64,000 bases of DNA from Bordetella genomosp. 2 (GTDB lineage Bacteria > Pseudomonadota > Gammaproteobacteria > Burkholderiales > Burkholderiaceae_B). Location: the NCBI RefSeq assembly GCF_002261345.1, contig NZ_NEVT01000006.1, forward strand, positions 124,001 to 188,000. Reading direction: 5' to 3'. The notes beneath the pieces were generated by a model that was not told where the DNA came from, made no database searches, and was given only the letters and a program-made list of their open reading frames with translations. Shown piece after piece: positions 7,864 through 17,171 of this stretch (its first letter is position 1; each line of letters opens with the position of its first letter). Position numbers and translations under genes: made by a program.

Positions 7864-10800
7864 TTAGTTTGATGCGGTAATGAATAATTCCAGTTCACGC
7901 TGAATTGTGCGTGCAAAATTCAAGTGATTGCTTATCCGTTTGCTGGCAGCGAGTGATTTTTCTAGAAATTCGGTTGGATGATTGAACGCGTGCTCGATCG
8001 CATTCGCGAGGGATGCAGCGTCTTCCGCTGGGCACATATAGCCTTCCTTTTCGGAAAAGAATTCGCTAACGGCAGCCACGTCTGACGTGATCGGCACCAA
8101 TCCGCTTGCCATAGCTTCGTCTCGCGAAACCCCTTGAGTGTCCATACGAGTAGGGCAAAGAAGAATGCCGTATCCCTTGTGTTTTTTCGAAATTTCCCGG
8201 TGAGTTAGAAATTTCTTGGTAAGCGTGACATTGCTGAAACTAGCAAGAGGCCTCGTTGTATCGTCATACAATTCGCCATCCCCGCAAAGTTCGAAATGTA
8301 AATTCTCGAAAAATGGTTTTTTCGACAACGCAAGAATGGCGTTAACTGTTAGGTCATTTGCGTAAGTGCGGCCGGAGTATGGGCGGATTGATAGTATTTT
8401 TGTACGATCGGCCGCTGTTTTTTGAGAGTAGGTGAATATTGTGTTGTCGACAAAATTTGGAATTACCTGGAATTTGTCGTGTGCAAGTGATACGCCGATA
8501 TCTTGCTCAGTAGTATTTTTGAGCCAATTCGAGACAAACACGATTGACAGATTCTTGCTGGGATGACTAAGTACTGTGCGCCAGAATGACTTCCGGTTGT
8601 CGCTCAACTTTTTCTTGCGGGCCACTTGCTCCGGTGTCATATCCACAAATTCATATGCACGTCGAGGCCATAGTTGAATTTCGGAACCGTGAGCCCATAC
8701 CGTCACCTTGATCGTGTCGAGAAATTCTTTGAGCACATTCCACATATTCGTATCCAATATGTGGACCAGAACATGTTTGTAACGGCCAGATTTGAGAGTG
8801 TTGCGCAGCAGCGTGGCATCGCCTGACGCAACATCTATATTCTCGAACTCGCGATAGGGTTGGCTGGGTTGACTGGTGATGCGAAAGATCTCAACTGGAT
8901 GGCCTTCCCGGACATAGGCTCGGACTCTCGTATGCAGGAAGCCATAGCGATATAGATCATCATAGGCAGGATACTGCTTGGTAAGCACCAGGATAGGCGA
9001 GCGTCCGGCGATGACGGCCGGCTTCTCGCCATGTGTACCGAGCACCAGTTTGTGGATTTTAATGTCCGCCGCTCCCAGAACCCGAAGGCCAAAGCGGATG
9101 TAGACGCATTCGTTCGGGATGGCCAAGGCATGAGTACCACTGGCCCCCATCATGGAGTGCGAGATCTTCTTGCCGTCCTTGTCCTGAAATTCGAAGACGG
9201 TCCTGACGTCACCAGGATCATCGCAGACCAGTTGAAACTGGCTATTGAGGACCATGTTGATATCTTCTCGCCGATACGCAGTGCGCACATACATATAGGC
9301 GTGCTTTTCGGGCGGCAAGCGCGACGTGATTCGAAGGGCGTTGCCATTCATCTTGAGGGTGATCAGCTTGGATGCTGGCGGCACAATTGCTTCTGCCAGC
9401 TCGGCGGCTGATATGGAAGGCAGGTCATCGTCCGAATCGCCATTCAGTGTTTCAGCAGGAACCATCGATTCCGCCAGCGGAGCGAGATCGCGCACCAATG
9501 ACACCCCGCCTAGCGCGAACTTGAGGTCCCTGACTAGAGCAATAGACTCGTCCGGCGCGTCGGCGCCGCTGGCGAGATAATTGAATTCGTCGATAGCCAA
9601 CGTATTGCGCTGTTCTGTCGTCGCGCCGTCGGCGTTCGTAAGCCACGCTGTGAGTTGGTGGTCATTCACCGTGGTAATGCGTACGGCAGCGGCGCGCAGC
9701 GGAAGCTCTTTCATGAACTTATATTGTTGGCCGTCATTGCGCAACGAGCTCTGACCCGCCTCGTATCGATATTGGGCTGCTTTGCCATATGCATCGGCGG
9801 CGGAACAATAGGTAGCTGCCCAAGCCAGATCGTCGGCGTAGTGTTCGCCATAATAATCTTGTGGGTGCATCAGCCCCAGCAATTCCAACTGGCTGGCATT
9901 GGTGCGAATCGCCGCAATCAGCGATTCGGCCGAATCGTGGTGACTGATTCGAGTATCTGTCCGGTCAATTTCTGTCATAGACAGGGTAGTCAGCACGAAT
10001 AAGCGGCAGCCTGGATGCTTCTGGCGGCGCAAGCCGTCTGCCAGCGTACGCAGCTCCGCTTGATTGTTTGCTGTTGCGACAAACCCAATTCCGGGAATCT
10101 GGCTGATGTAGCTAGTGTTCGAGAGTTTCGCCCTGATATAGGCCAGTCGGTGCCTGTACGTATGCTCGGCCATGACCTTGCGGAGACCTGCGAGGCGAAA
10201 CTTCCGATACATAAGTTCGTCGCCACATAGCTCGCGTACTCTGTTGTCGATCTGATCCGCGCTATCTGAAGAGATCACTAGGTCACCGAACAGCAGGCGC
10301 ATGCCACGCGAGAAGTTGCTGACGACGACTGTATTAGACGCCAGTAGTTCGAACACCCGGCGTGCAAACATTGTTTGCGACTGCTTGATGGTGTTCATAT
10401 TGATGCCATATCGATAGCCCTTATAGGCGCGATCGATTTCATCGAACTTCAGGGTACCCAGGATATATCGGCTGTACTTTTCCGGAAACTGATAGTGCGG
10501 ATGCGGTTTCTCGTAGTTGCGGTCGTAGATCTCGACGGGACGGAATTGCTGCACGGTGTCGATCAACGCAGCGAAATCACGTTGGCGTTCCGGGTAGCGT
10601 AGGTAATACGAGCCGGCGAAGTTGAAGGCGTCCTTTCGGTCGTAGATCTCTATGGGATTATGCGTCGCAGGTTGGGCAGCAAAGGGCAGAAGATAAACCC
10701 GATTGTGTCCAAGGATCTTCTTGTATTTTGGAATGCAGTCAATATCGGTAGTGAACACGTGGTCCACTAGCGAAGCCAATTCGATGAACGTGCTGAAGTG

Positions 10801-13173
10801 GACCGGGTCCTCTTTATTCCAGAACATGCTGGGAACTTGATTGGCCTTTGCCCATTGCAGCAATGCCCGAACTTCCTCGGTGCAGTTGCTGACCTTGCGC
10901 GCCCAAAGATCTTCCACACCCTTCCAGGCCGATTCGATGAAAACAAGGTCAGGCTTGAATGCTTCGATTTCTTGCTGCCAGCTTTCCGGACGCAGTTGTA
11001 GCAAGTCGCATTCTGGCGCATAGGAATGGAACGTGAATTCATCCATGATTGCCGCGATGCGGGTTTTGGCGGCCTGTTCCCCAATCGTGACGGCGGGTTG
11101 GCTGACCAGCATGGTCGGCGACTGGGGGGGGCGTATGACAGGCCTGCTTGGCGCTGCGGTAGTAGTGGCCTGTCCTTGAGCTGATAGCTTGCGCTGTTTG
11201 CGTTCGCGACGTGCCTTTGCTTCGCGGCGGATGCGCATCAGATCAGAGGGGAGCCTGGAGAAAGCAGACCAGGACTTGAAACCATGTAATAGCGCGTACC
11301 CAAGCTGGAACGACTGGGTGTTGCGGGTTTGCTCTACTTGATGCAGCGCCTGTTCTTTTTCATGCTGCAGGTTGCGTACGCGACGCTCCAAATGGCGGAT
11401 CTTTCCTTCAGCCTCTTTCTCCCGGCCCTGGGCATCTCGATATTGACCGAGCGCGTCCCGGTATTTGAGTTGTGCGTCCTTTAACTGTGTGGACACAGTG
11501 GTCAGTTCCATCTGCGCACGGGCGAGCTTGTCCTGCAGCTCTTTGGCCTGTGCCGCTGCCCGGGTTTGGGTTTGCTCGTTCTGGGTGCGAACTTGTAGTA
11601 GTTGCGCGTTGAGTGTCTTGAGTGACAGTTCCGCCTGGCGATGCTGGCCAGCCAGTTGTTCTCGGGCTGTGCGCAGCCCTGTTACTTCCGTTCGCAGGGC
11701 CGCCATTTCTGTTTGCAGCATAGCCAGCTGCTTTTCAGATTGGACTTTGTCTGCTTCCAGCGATGCGAGCCGTTGCGCCGCTTGTTGCTGATCTTGTTCG
11801 TATTGAGCGCGCAGAGCGGCGTACTCCGCGAGCCTTGAGTCCAGGGATACTCGCAGTTCTTGAATGCGCTGCTCGAACTGGGTCCTTTGGGTGTGGGTAG
11901 CCGTCTCGCTGGCGTGAAGTTGCTGTGCGGCCTCTTCGCGCGCCGTTTGCGCATCCCGCAAGGCCTCGGCCGCCTGGGCTTCCAGTTCCCGTGCCCGGGC
12001 TTCCAGGTCCCTAATGCGTGACTCGAATTGTTCCCGTTGAACTTTGGCCGCCACTTCGCCAGCCAGCAGGCTCTGCTTCGCGGCATCTCGAGCGTTTTCG
12101 GCGTCGCGCGCATCTCGCTGGGCATCCGCCGCGCGGCGCTCGAGCTCCTGGATACGCAGGTCGCGTTCGAGTTTTTCGTGGCGCAGCACTGCGATCTGCT
12201 GGACTTGCTCCAACTCGAGAATGCGGGATTGCGCCTGCACCTGGGCAACTGCCTGGGCCGCCTGGTCGGCGGCGGATTGGCGAGCCTGGAGTTCAGCCTT
12301 CAGCTCGGCGATCTCTTGCTGGGCCGCAGCTTCCGCATCTTTCTGGGCGTGTTGAACGGCTTCGAGCTGTGCGCGCAGGGTGGTTGCTTGCGATTCATGT
12401 TCGGCTTGCAGGCTGTCCAACGCCGCCAGCCGCTCCGTGGCGTCGTCGTACTGGGCCTGCATGGCCAGGAGCTGCTCATGCGCGGCGTGGAGCTTGTCCA
12501 CGGCGGCTTGTTCGGCGTCTTTAAGTGCAGCTTCCAGGTCTTTGACCAGGGCGTCCGGCCATGTAGTCGTGGCGGGGGTGCGTGCCAGCACCTTCTTGCG
12601 CGCTTTGCTGACAAACGCGATGGCGTCGCCGAAGACACGGGTTTCCTGGGTATCGAAATGACGTCCCAGGTGGCGTGCCGGCTCACGCACGAAAAATGTA
12701 TGGCGGGCGCGGATGGTGTCTTGTACGCCCAACGGCCACAGGGTGATCAGCCTGCCTTCGGGCTTCAGCTTGCGGTAGGCGAGTTCGATCAACTCGCGCG
12801 GCTTGCTCGCCTGGGCAATGCTCTCGGTCAGGATGATGGTGTCGAAGCTGCGGTCGATGAGAGAGGGCACTTCATCCAGGTTGCCTTCATGAAGCGTCAC
12901 CGCGCGCTGCACCTGCGCGGGTTCCTGGCCGATGAAAGCGCGCGCCTGTTTATAGACGACAGGGTCGCTGCACAAGCCTACGACGGTCTTGCCATCACGA
13001 GCCAGCAGGATGAGCGCGGCTGCCTGGCCGCAATCTGCTTCAAGTATGTGGTCGCCCTGGACCTGCTCGCAGAGCCACGCCAACCGGTCCTGGGCCTTCT
13101 GCATGAGGTCCGTGCCCAGTTTGCCGGCGTACGCTTCCCATCCTTGTTGCTGCATCGTAAGTATGGCTGACAT
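7864..13173 (-). CDS. Giant methyltransferase / coiled-coil / multi-glycosyltransferase fusion protein
   Basis: 1,769 residues. Approximate order: class I SAM methyltransferase-like domain (1-200; ILEADCGQAAALILLARDG, then FDTIILTE and LKPEGRLITLWPLG); a ~400-residue heptad-rich, Ala/Gln/Glu-rich coiled coil (210-615); a basic linker; a CgeB-like glycosyltransferase (700-1015; FKPDLVFIESAWKG, MFWNKEDPVHF, NTIKQSQTMFARRVFELL); a GT2-like segment (1030-1215; HPQDYYGEHYADDLAWA); a beta-rich segment (1240-1385); and a GT4 domain (1390-1769; ILSIRPYSGRTYAND, FELCGDGELYDD, DEAMASGLVPITSD). The layout recalls WbdD, where a methyltransferase plus coiled coil terminates and measures O-antigen chains; a similar capping or length-setting role joined to polymerisation is inference. 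The 5' part is GC-rich and the 3' part AT-rich. Start ATG 13173 is only ~22 bp past a terminator. Confidence 0.8.
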   Translation of the reverse strand: MSAILTMQQQGWEAYAGKLGTDLMQKAQDRLAWLCEQVQGDHILEADCGQAAALILLARDGKTVVGLCSDPVVYKQARAFIGQEPAQVQRAVTLHEGNLDEVPSLIDRSFDTIILTESIAQASKPRELIELAYRKLKPEGRLITLWPLGVQDTIRARHTFFVREPARHLGRHFDTQETRVFGDAIAFVSKARKKVLARTPATTTWPDALVKDLEAALKDAEQAAVDKLHAAHEQLLAMQAQYDDATERLAALDSLQAEHESQATTLRAQLEAVQHAQKDAEAAAQQEIAELKAELQARQSAADQAAQAVAQVQAQSRILELEQVQQIAVLRHEKLERDLRIQELERRAADAQRDARDAENARDAAKQSLLAGEVAAKVQREQFESRIRDLEARARELEAQAAEALRDAQTAREEAAQQLHASETATHTQRTQFEQRIQELRVSLDSRLAEYAALRAQYEQDQQQAAQRLASLEADKVQSEKQLAMLQTEMAALRTEVTGLRTAREQLAGQHRQAELSLKTLNAQLLQVRTQNEQTQTRAAAQAKELQDKLARAQMELTTVSTQLKDAQLKYRDALGQYRDAQGREKEAEGKIRHLERRVRNLQHEKEQALHQVEQTRNTQSFQLGYALLHGFKSWSAFSRLPSDLMRIRREAKARRERKQRKLSAQGQATTTAAPSRPVIRPPQSPTMLVSQPAVTIGEQAAKTRIAAIMDEFTFHSYAPECDLLQLRPESWQQEIEAFKPDLVFIESAWKGVEDLWARKVSNCTEEVRALLQWAKANQVPSMFWNKEDPVHFSTFIELASLVDHVFTTDIDCIPKYKKILGHNRVYLLPFAAQPATHNPIEIYDRKDAFNFAGSYYLRYPERQRDFAALIDTVQQFRPVEIYDRNYEKPHPHYQFPEKYSRYILGTLKFDEIDRAYKGYRYGINMNTIKQSQTMFARRVFELLASNTVVVSNFSRGMRLLFGDLVISSDSADQIDNRVRELCGDELMYRKFRLAGLRKVMAEHTYRHRLAYIRAKLSNTSYISQIPGIGFVATANNQAELRTLADGLRRQKHPGCRLFVLTTLSMTEIDRTDTRISHHDSAESLIAAIRTNASQLELLGLMHPQDYYGEHYADDLAWAATYCSAADAYGKAAQYRYEAGQSSLRNDGQQYKFMKELPLRAAAVRITTVNDHQLTAWLTNADGATTEQRNTLAIDEFNYLASGADAPDESIALVRDLKFALGGVSLVRDLAPLAESMVPAETLNGDSDDDLPSISAAELAEAIVPPASKLITLKMNGNALRITSRLPPEKHAYMYVRTAYRREDINMVLNSQFQLVCDDPGDVRTVFEFQDKDGKKISHSMMGASGTHALAIPNECVYIRFGLRVLGAADIKIHKLVLGTHGEKPAVIAGRSPILVLTKQYPAYDDLYRYGFLHTRVRAYVREGHPVEIFRITSQPSQPYREFENIDVASGDATLLRNTLKSGRYKHVLVHILDTNMWNVLKEFLDTIKVTVWAHGSEIQLWPRRAYEFVDMTPEQVARKKKLSDNRKSFWRTVLSHPSKNLSIVFVSNWLKNTTEQDIGVSLAHDKFQVIPNFVDNTIFTYSQKTAADRTKILSIRPYSGRTYANDLTVNAILALSKKPFFENLHFELCGDGELYDDTTRPLASFSNVTLTKKFLTHREISKKHKGYGILLCPTRMDTQGVSRDEAMASGLVPITSDVAAVSEFFSEKEGYMCPAEDAASLANAIEHAFNHPTEFLEKSLAASKRISNHLNFARTIQRELELFITASN
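11124..11131 (-). repeat. Homopolymer C8 tract in the linker of the fusion glycosyltransferase
   Basis: Eight C on the coding strand, read as Arg-Pro-Pro-Gln, at about residue 682, exactly between the coiled coil and the first glycosyltransferase domain. In this sequence the frame is intact. A one-base slip would leave a methyltransferase/coiled-coil protein without glycosyltransferases. Confidence 0.75.
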
Positions 13174-13195
13174 AGCTATCGTCGTATTCCAAATC

Positions 13196-13238
13196 CAAAA
13201 AAGGGCACTTGCACCGGGACCATGCCGGTGCCAGTGCC
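13196..13238 (-). terminator. Rho-independent terminator downstream of wecC
   Basis: Minus strand: arms GGCACTGGCACCGG and CCGGTGCAAGTGCC (one mismatch) around a 7-nt loop, followed at once by C and six T. A second GC-rich hairpin lies just upstream at about 13253-13275 (GGCGGCGG with CCGCCGCC). Good terminator geometry; it separates wecBC from the fusion gene. Confidence 0.8.
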
Positions 13239-13291
13239 CACAGGCTTCCAGTGGCGGCGGCGAGGCGCCGCCGCCGGTGTCGAGTGGTGCG

Positions 13292-14563
13292 TCAGGCCGT
13301 GGGCAAGCCTACTACGTCGACGACATGCAGGCCCTCGCGCTCGGGCCAGGTGATCTCGGTGAACTGGCCATGCTTGACAAGTACGGCGATTACGTCAGCA
13401 TCGGCCAGGGCTTCATCGAGCGTGGCCAGGCGGCCACGCTTGAGCGTCGCCGGCAGCTTCTCGATGTAGGGTTCGACATAGAGCACGTCGCACGGCACCT
13501 GCTCGCTGATGTCCTGTGCGATGTGCAGGGCAGGGCTCTCGCGCAGGTCATCGATGTTCGGCTTGAAAGCCAGGCCAAGCAGCGCGACCTTGATTTTTTC
13601 CGGCGCGGTTCCACGGGCCTCGACTTGGCTGATTGCGGCCTTGATCTGCGCCGCGACCCAGTGCGGCTTGCTGTCGTTGACCTCGCGGGCGATACGGGTC
13701 AGGCGGGCCTGTTCGGGGGTCTTGTTGACGATGAACCACGGATCCACGGCGATGCAGTGTCCACCGACGCCGGCGCCCGGCTGCAGGATGTTGACGCGCG
13801 GATGATGGTTGGCCAGCTGGATCAGTTCCCAGACGTTGATCTGCAGCTTGTCGCAGATGAGGGAAAGTTCGTTGGCGAACGCGATATTGACGTCGCGGAA
13901 CGCATTTTCCGTCAGCTTCGACATTTCGGCGGTGCGCGCATTGGTCTCGAGCAGTTCGCCCTTGACGAAGGTGCGGTAGACCTCCTTGGCCTTCTCGGCC
14001 GAGATGGCGTTGATGCCGCCGACGATGCGGTCATTTTCGACCAGCTCGCGGACGACCTGGCCGGGCAGCACGCGCTCGGGGCAGTAGGCGACGTAGATGT
14101 CGCTGTCGGTGCTGCCTTGCAGCGGCAACTTCAGGTCGGGGCGCAGTTCGGACAGCCATTGGACCATCTGCTCCGTAGTGCCGACCGGCGAGGTCGATTC
14201 CAGGATGACGATGTTGCCCGCTTTGAGCACCGGGGCGATGGCTTCGATGGCGGCCTGGATATATGACAGGTCGGGCTCGTAGTCGCCCTTGAACGGGGTG
14301 GGGACGGCGATCAGGAAGGCGTCGGCGGCTTCGGGCTTGGTGGTGGCTCGCAGAAAGCCCTCTTTGACTACCGACTGGACGATTTTTTCCAGGCCGGGTT
14401 CGACGATGTGGATGGCACCCCGGTTGATGGTGTCGACGGCGTGCTGGTTGATGTCTACGCCGATGACCTTGACCTGGCGGGAGGCCAGCATGGCCGCGGT
14501 CGGCAGGCCGATGTAGCCCAGGCCGATAACCGAGAAGGTGGGAGAAGTCATGTTCGAGCTCAT
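13292..14563 (-). CDS. wecC: UDP-N-acetyl-D-mannosamine dehydrogenase
   Basis: Cytoplasmic NAD-dependent enzyme that oxidises UDP-ManNAc twice to UDP-ManNAcA. 423 residues, the usual family length. Visible: N-terminal Rossmann motif [49 protein letters not shown] with the catalytic Lys/Asn block, and [13 protein letters not shown] with the catalytic Cys. The ATG overlaps the wecB stop as ATGA, so translation is probably coupled to wecB; that matters because wecB is frameshifted here. Downstream lies a strong terminator. Among UDP-sugar dehydrogenases the pairing with WecB favours ManNAc as substrate. It would supply ManNAcA for the capsule polymer. Confidence 0.9.
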   Translation of the reverse strand: MSSNMTSPTFSVIGLGYIGLPTAAMLASRQVKVIGVDINQHAVDTINRGAIHIVEPGLEKIVQSVVKEGFLRATTKPEAADAFLIAVPTPFKGDYEPDLSYIQAAIEAIAPVLKAGNIVILESTSPVGTTEQMVQWLSELRPDLKLPLQGSTDSDIYVAYCPERVLPGQVVRELVENDRIVGGINAISAEKAKEVYRTFVKGELLETNARTAEMSKLTENAFRDVNIAFANELSLICDKLQINVWELIQLANHHPRVNILQPGAGVGGHCIAVDPWFIVNKTPEQARLTRIAREVNDSKPHWVAAQIKAAISQVEARGTAPEKIKVALLGLAFKPNIDDLRESPALHIAQDISEQVPCDVLYVEPYIEKLPATLKRGRLATLDEALADADVIAVLVKHGQFTEITWPEREGLHVVDVVGLPTA

Positions 14564-15706
14564 TTCTGGGTCTGCGAGGATTGGAAGTGTTTCAAGAGCG
14601 CCTGGACAATGCGCTGCGAGGCCTGGCCGTCACCGTAGGGGTTATGGGCATAGGCCATTTTCTGGTACGAGATGTCGTTGTCGGTCAGGTCGGAAACGGC
14701 CTGGACGATGCGTTCGGTGTCCGTGCCGACCATGCGCACCGTGCCGGCCGCCACGGCTTCGGGGCGCTCGGTGTTGTCGCGCATGACCAGCACTGGCTTG
14801 CCCAGCGAGGGGGCTTCTTCCTGGATGCCGCCGGAATCGGTCAGGATGATGAAGCTCTTGCCCATGAAATACACGAACGGCTCGTACTCCAGCGGTTCGA
14901 TCAGGTGCACGTTCTCCAGGCCCTTGAGCAGGCGGTTGACCGGCTCGCGGACATTCGGATTCAGGTGCACCGGATAAACGAAATGCATATCCGGATAGCG
15001 CTGGGACAGCTGCTGGATGGCGCGGCAGATATTTTCGAAGCCGTTGCCGAAATTCTCGCGCCGATGGCCGGTGATCAGGACGATGCGATTATCGCCAGTC
15101 AGGTACGGATATATCGCTCTGCGAGATCGCGCTGCAGTTCGGCATTGGCGTCCACTTTGGCCTTGACCGTAAGCAGCGCGTCGATGACGGTATTTCCGGT
15201 TACCAGGATGGCGCTTTCGGGTTTGCTTTCGCGCAGCAGGTTCTGGCGCGACTGTTCGGTGGGCGCGAAATGCAGGCTGGCCAGGTTGCCGGTGAGCTGC
15301 CGGTTGGCCTCTTCGGGCCACGGCGAGTAGATATTGTGTGTACGCAGCCCTGCCTCGACATGGCCGATCGGCACGCGGGCGTAGAAGGCGGCCAGCGAGG
15401 CGGCCAGCGTGGTCGTGGTGTCGCCATGGACCAGCACGTAGTCCGGCTTGAAATCGTCGAGTACGCCGCGCATGCCTTCCAGTACACGCGCCGTGATGCT
15501 GTGTATAGATCCTGCCCCGGACGCATGATGTCCAGGTCGTACTGGGGCGTGATGGCAAACAATTGCAGTACCTGATCCAGCATGTGGCGGTGCTGGCCGG
15601 TAACGCAGACGCGCGCCTCGAAGTCGCCGTGGGCATTCAGCGCTGCGACGACGGGAGCCATTTTGATGGCCTCTGGTCGGGTCCCGAAGACTGTCAGGAT
15701 TTTCAT
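14560..15706 (-). pseudogene. wecB: UDP-GlcNAc 2-epimerase, broken by two frameshifts
   Basis: WecB interconverts UDP-GlcNAc and UDP-ManNAc, the step before wecC. The protein can be followed through three frames: [18 protein letters not shown] to [10 protein letters not shown]; then [19 protein letters not shown] through [18 protein letters not shown] and [10 protein letters not shown] to DLAERY; then [20 protein letters not shown] to [12 protein letters not shown] and the end. The joins lie at about 15499-15505 and 15109-15114. Each is explained by one extra dinucleotide (CA, then AT on the coding strand); removing both gives 380 residues that line up with E. coli WecB without gaps. All catalytic blocks are otherwise preserved, so the damage is recent or an assembly error. 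Start ATG 15706 has GGAGA upstream at rather long spacing. Confidence 0.85.
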
Positions 15707-16142
15707 ATTACTGGGAACTTCTCCAACAAAATACAGAAGAGGCCGAACATGTCGTCGGCGACGGGCCACGGAAGAGAGCGGAATGGCGAACCTGGAGTGT
15801 CTTGCTGCACCTCTGTCTTCAAACCGCGCCTGCTCGATTGTTATTGAGCGGGCAGGCGCAGCAGAACCGGAGTGATGGTTTCACCTCTGAGTAGGGGCTA
15901 GGTGCATGCATGTACATCGATAGCTGCTCAAAAATGAGAGCCTATCAATAAACTAGCCCTGCCATATGACTGCGATGTGGCGCAGATTGGCATGTTGCAA
16001 GTAATTGTTTTGTTGCCTGCAAAATTGGCCATAGTTGTTAACGTTGTTTACATATGGACGCGGTTTTGAAGCTAGCCTGTAGGAATTGTAGATCGTCCGT
16101 GCATAAAAATTACAGAATAATTTGGTCAATAAAAATAAAGGG
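15707..16142. other. 436-bp intergenic region upstream of wecB
   Basis: No gene that I can support. The part near 15950-16140 is AT-rich and probably holds the promoter of wecBC, but I cannot single out a clean -35/-10 pair. A hairpin at 15827-15858 (CGCCTGCTCG with CGGGCAGGCG) has no T-run. Confidence 0.4.
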
Positions 16143-17165
16143 CTAGGGGGGAAGCGGCGCAGGCGAGCCGGCCTCGGGACGCAGGAAATAAAGTTGCTGC
16201 CAATCGTCGAGCTGGGTCCGGATAATGCCGCTGAACAGGTCGTCCAGCTCCCGCGCGAGGCGAAGCTGCCCGGCGTCGTCGCCAGCGGACGGGATGGGCC
16301 GGTCCTCGAGGATGTGCAGCTCGAAGCGGGCGCCTTTGCTGCGGCGCAGGTAGACGGGCACCAGCGGCGCGCCGGTGGCGGCCGACAGGCGTATGGCCAG
16401 GCTGAGGTTGCTGCCGTAGGGCAGTTCGCGGCCGAAAGTGGGGAAATACACTTGGCGGCCGCGGGCTTCATCGAGGTGTATCAGTACTGAACCGCCCGGT
16501 TTGCGCAAGTGCTCGACCAGTTGGCGGGCCGCCTTGAGGCCGGGTTCCAACACGGCGGCGCCGTGTTTGCCGCGCAGTTTTTCGCTGAGGCGTTGGCGGA
16601 AGCGGTTCGGCAGGCGGCGGCTGATGGTCATGCCGGGAGAACGGATGATGCGCATCAGGCACATGCCGAGCAAGTCGCCCAGGTTGCCGGTGTGCACGGA
16701 TACGAAAATGCGCGACGTCGGCTCGGTTTGCAGTTGCCGCAGGCGCTCGGCGGGCAGGGCGGTGACCCGGCCGCCGTCCCAGATGCGGTCCATGACCAGG
16801 GTTTCCAGCAGGGCACGGCCGGCATTGCGGTGCAGGCGCTGCAGCAACTGGTCGATTTCGGCGCCGGCCAGGTTCGGCGCTACCAGAGCCAGTGCCTGGC
16901 GCGCCTGGGCTTCGGCGTTTTTCCTGGCCTGGCCGAGGTAGCGCCCGCGCAACGCCCCAAAGGAGGAGCACATGCCGACAGGCAGGCTGCGGAACAGGTA
17001 GTAGGCGCCAAACTCGCCCGCGCCCGCCAGCGGCTCTTCCAGCCAGTATTTGCGCCAGCGCCGCAGGCTCCCGGCGTCGCGCCAGTCCGGGAGCAGGGCG
17101 GGCGCGTCGGCCGCCACAGCCGCGGGCGGCTTGACGCGGGGAACGTTGCGCTGGCGGCGAGCCAT
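16143..17165 (-). CDS. LpxL/HtrB-like acyltransferase of the capsule lipid module (WcbS-like)
   Basis: 340 residues, lysophospholipid/lipid A acyltransferase superfamily. The catalytic His block appears as VSVHTGNLGDLLG (about residue 157), a variant of H-GN-E with Asp in place of Glu. Other landmarks are ISRRLPNRF, GGSVLIHLDEARG and TGAPLVPVYLRR. Such enzymes move an acyl chain from ACP or CoA to a sugar or amine at the inner membrane. It follows the PLP enzyme by 6 bp; the trio PKS, PLP enzyme, acyltransferase matches the wcbR-wcbT-wcbS group of the Burkholderia pseudomallei capsule locus as I know it. Substrate not determined; probably part of lipid anchor or acyl decoration synthesis. Confidence 0.7.
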   Translation of the reverse strand: MARRQRNVPRVKPPAAVAADAPALLPDWRDAGSLRRWRKYWLEEPLAGAGEFGAYYLFRSLPVGMCSSFGALRGRYLGQARKNAEAQARQALALVAPNLAGAEIDQLLQRLHRNAGRALLETLVMDRIWDGGRVTALPAERLRQLQTEPTSRIFVSVHTGNLGDLLGMCLMRIIRSPGMTISRRLPNRFRQRLSEKLRGKHGAAVLEPGLKAARQLVEHLRKPGGSVLIHLDEARGRQVYFPTFGRELPYGSNLSLAIRLSAATGAPLVPVYLRRSKGARFELHILEDRPIPSAGDDAGQLRLARELDDLFSGIIRTQLDDWQQLYFLRPEAGSPAPLPP

Positions 17166-17171
17166 GTCTGG

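Noticed and set aside
14560-15706. Programmed ribosomal frameshifting in wecB
   Set aside because: Neither site has a slippery heptamer and two separate shifts would be needed; 2-bp tandem duplications explain both simply.
15827-15858. Hairpin CGCCTGCTCG / CGGGCAGGCG upstream of wecB considered as terminator
   Set aside because: No T-run on either strand and one wobble pair; kept only as a note on the intergenic region.
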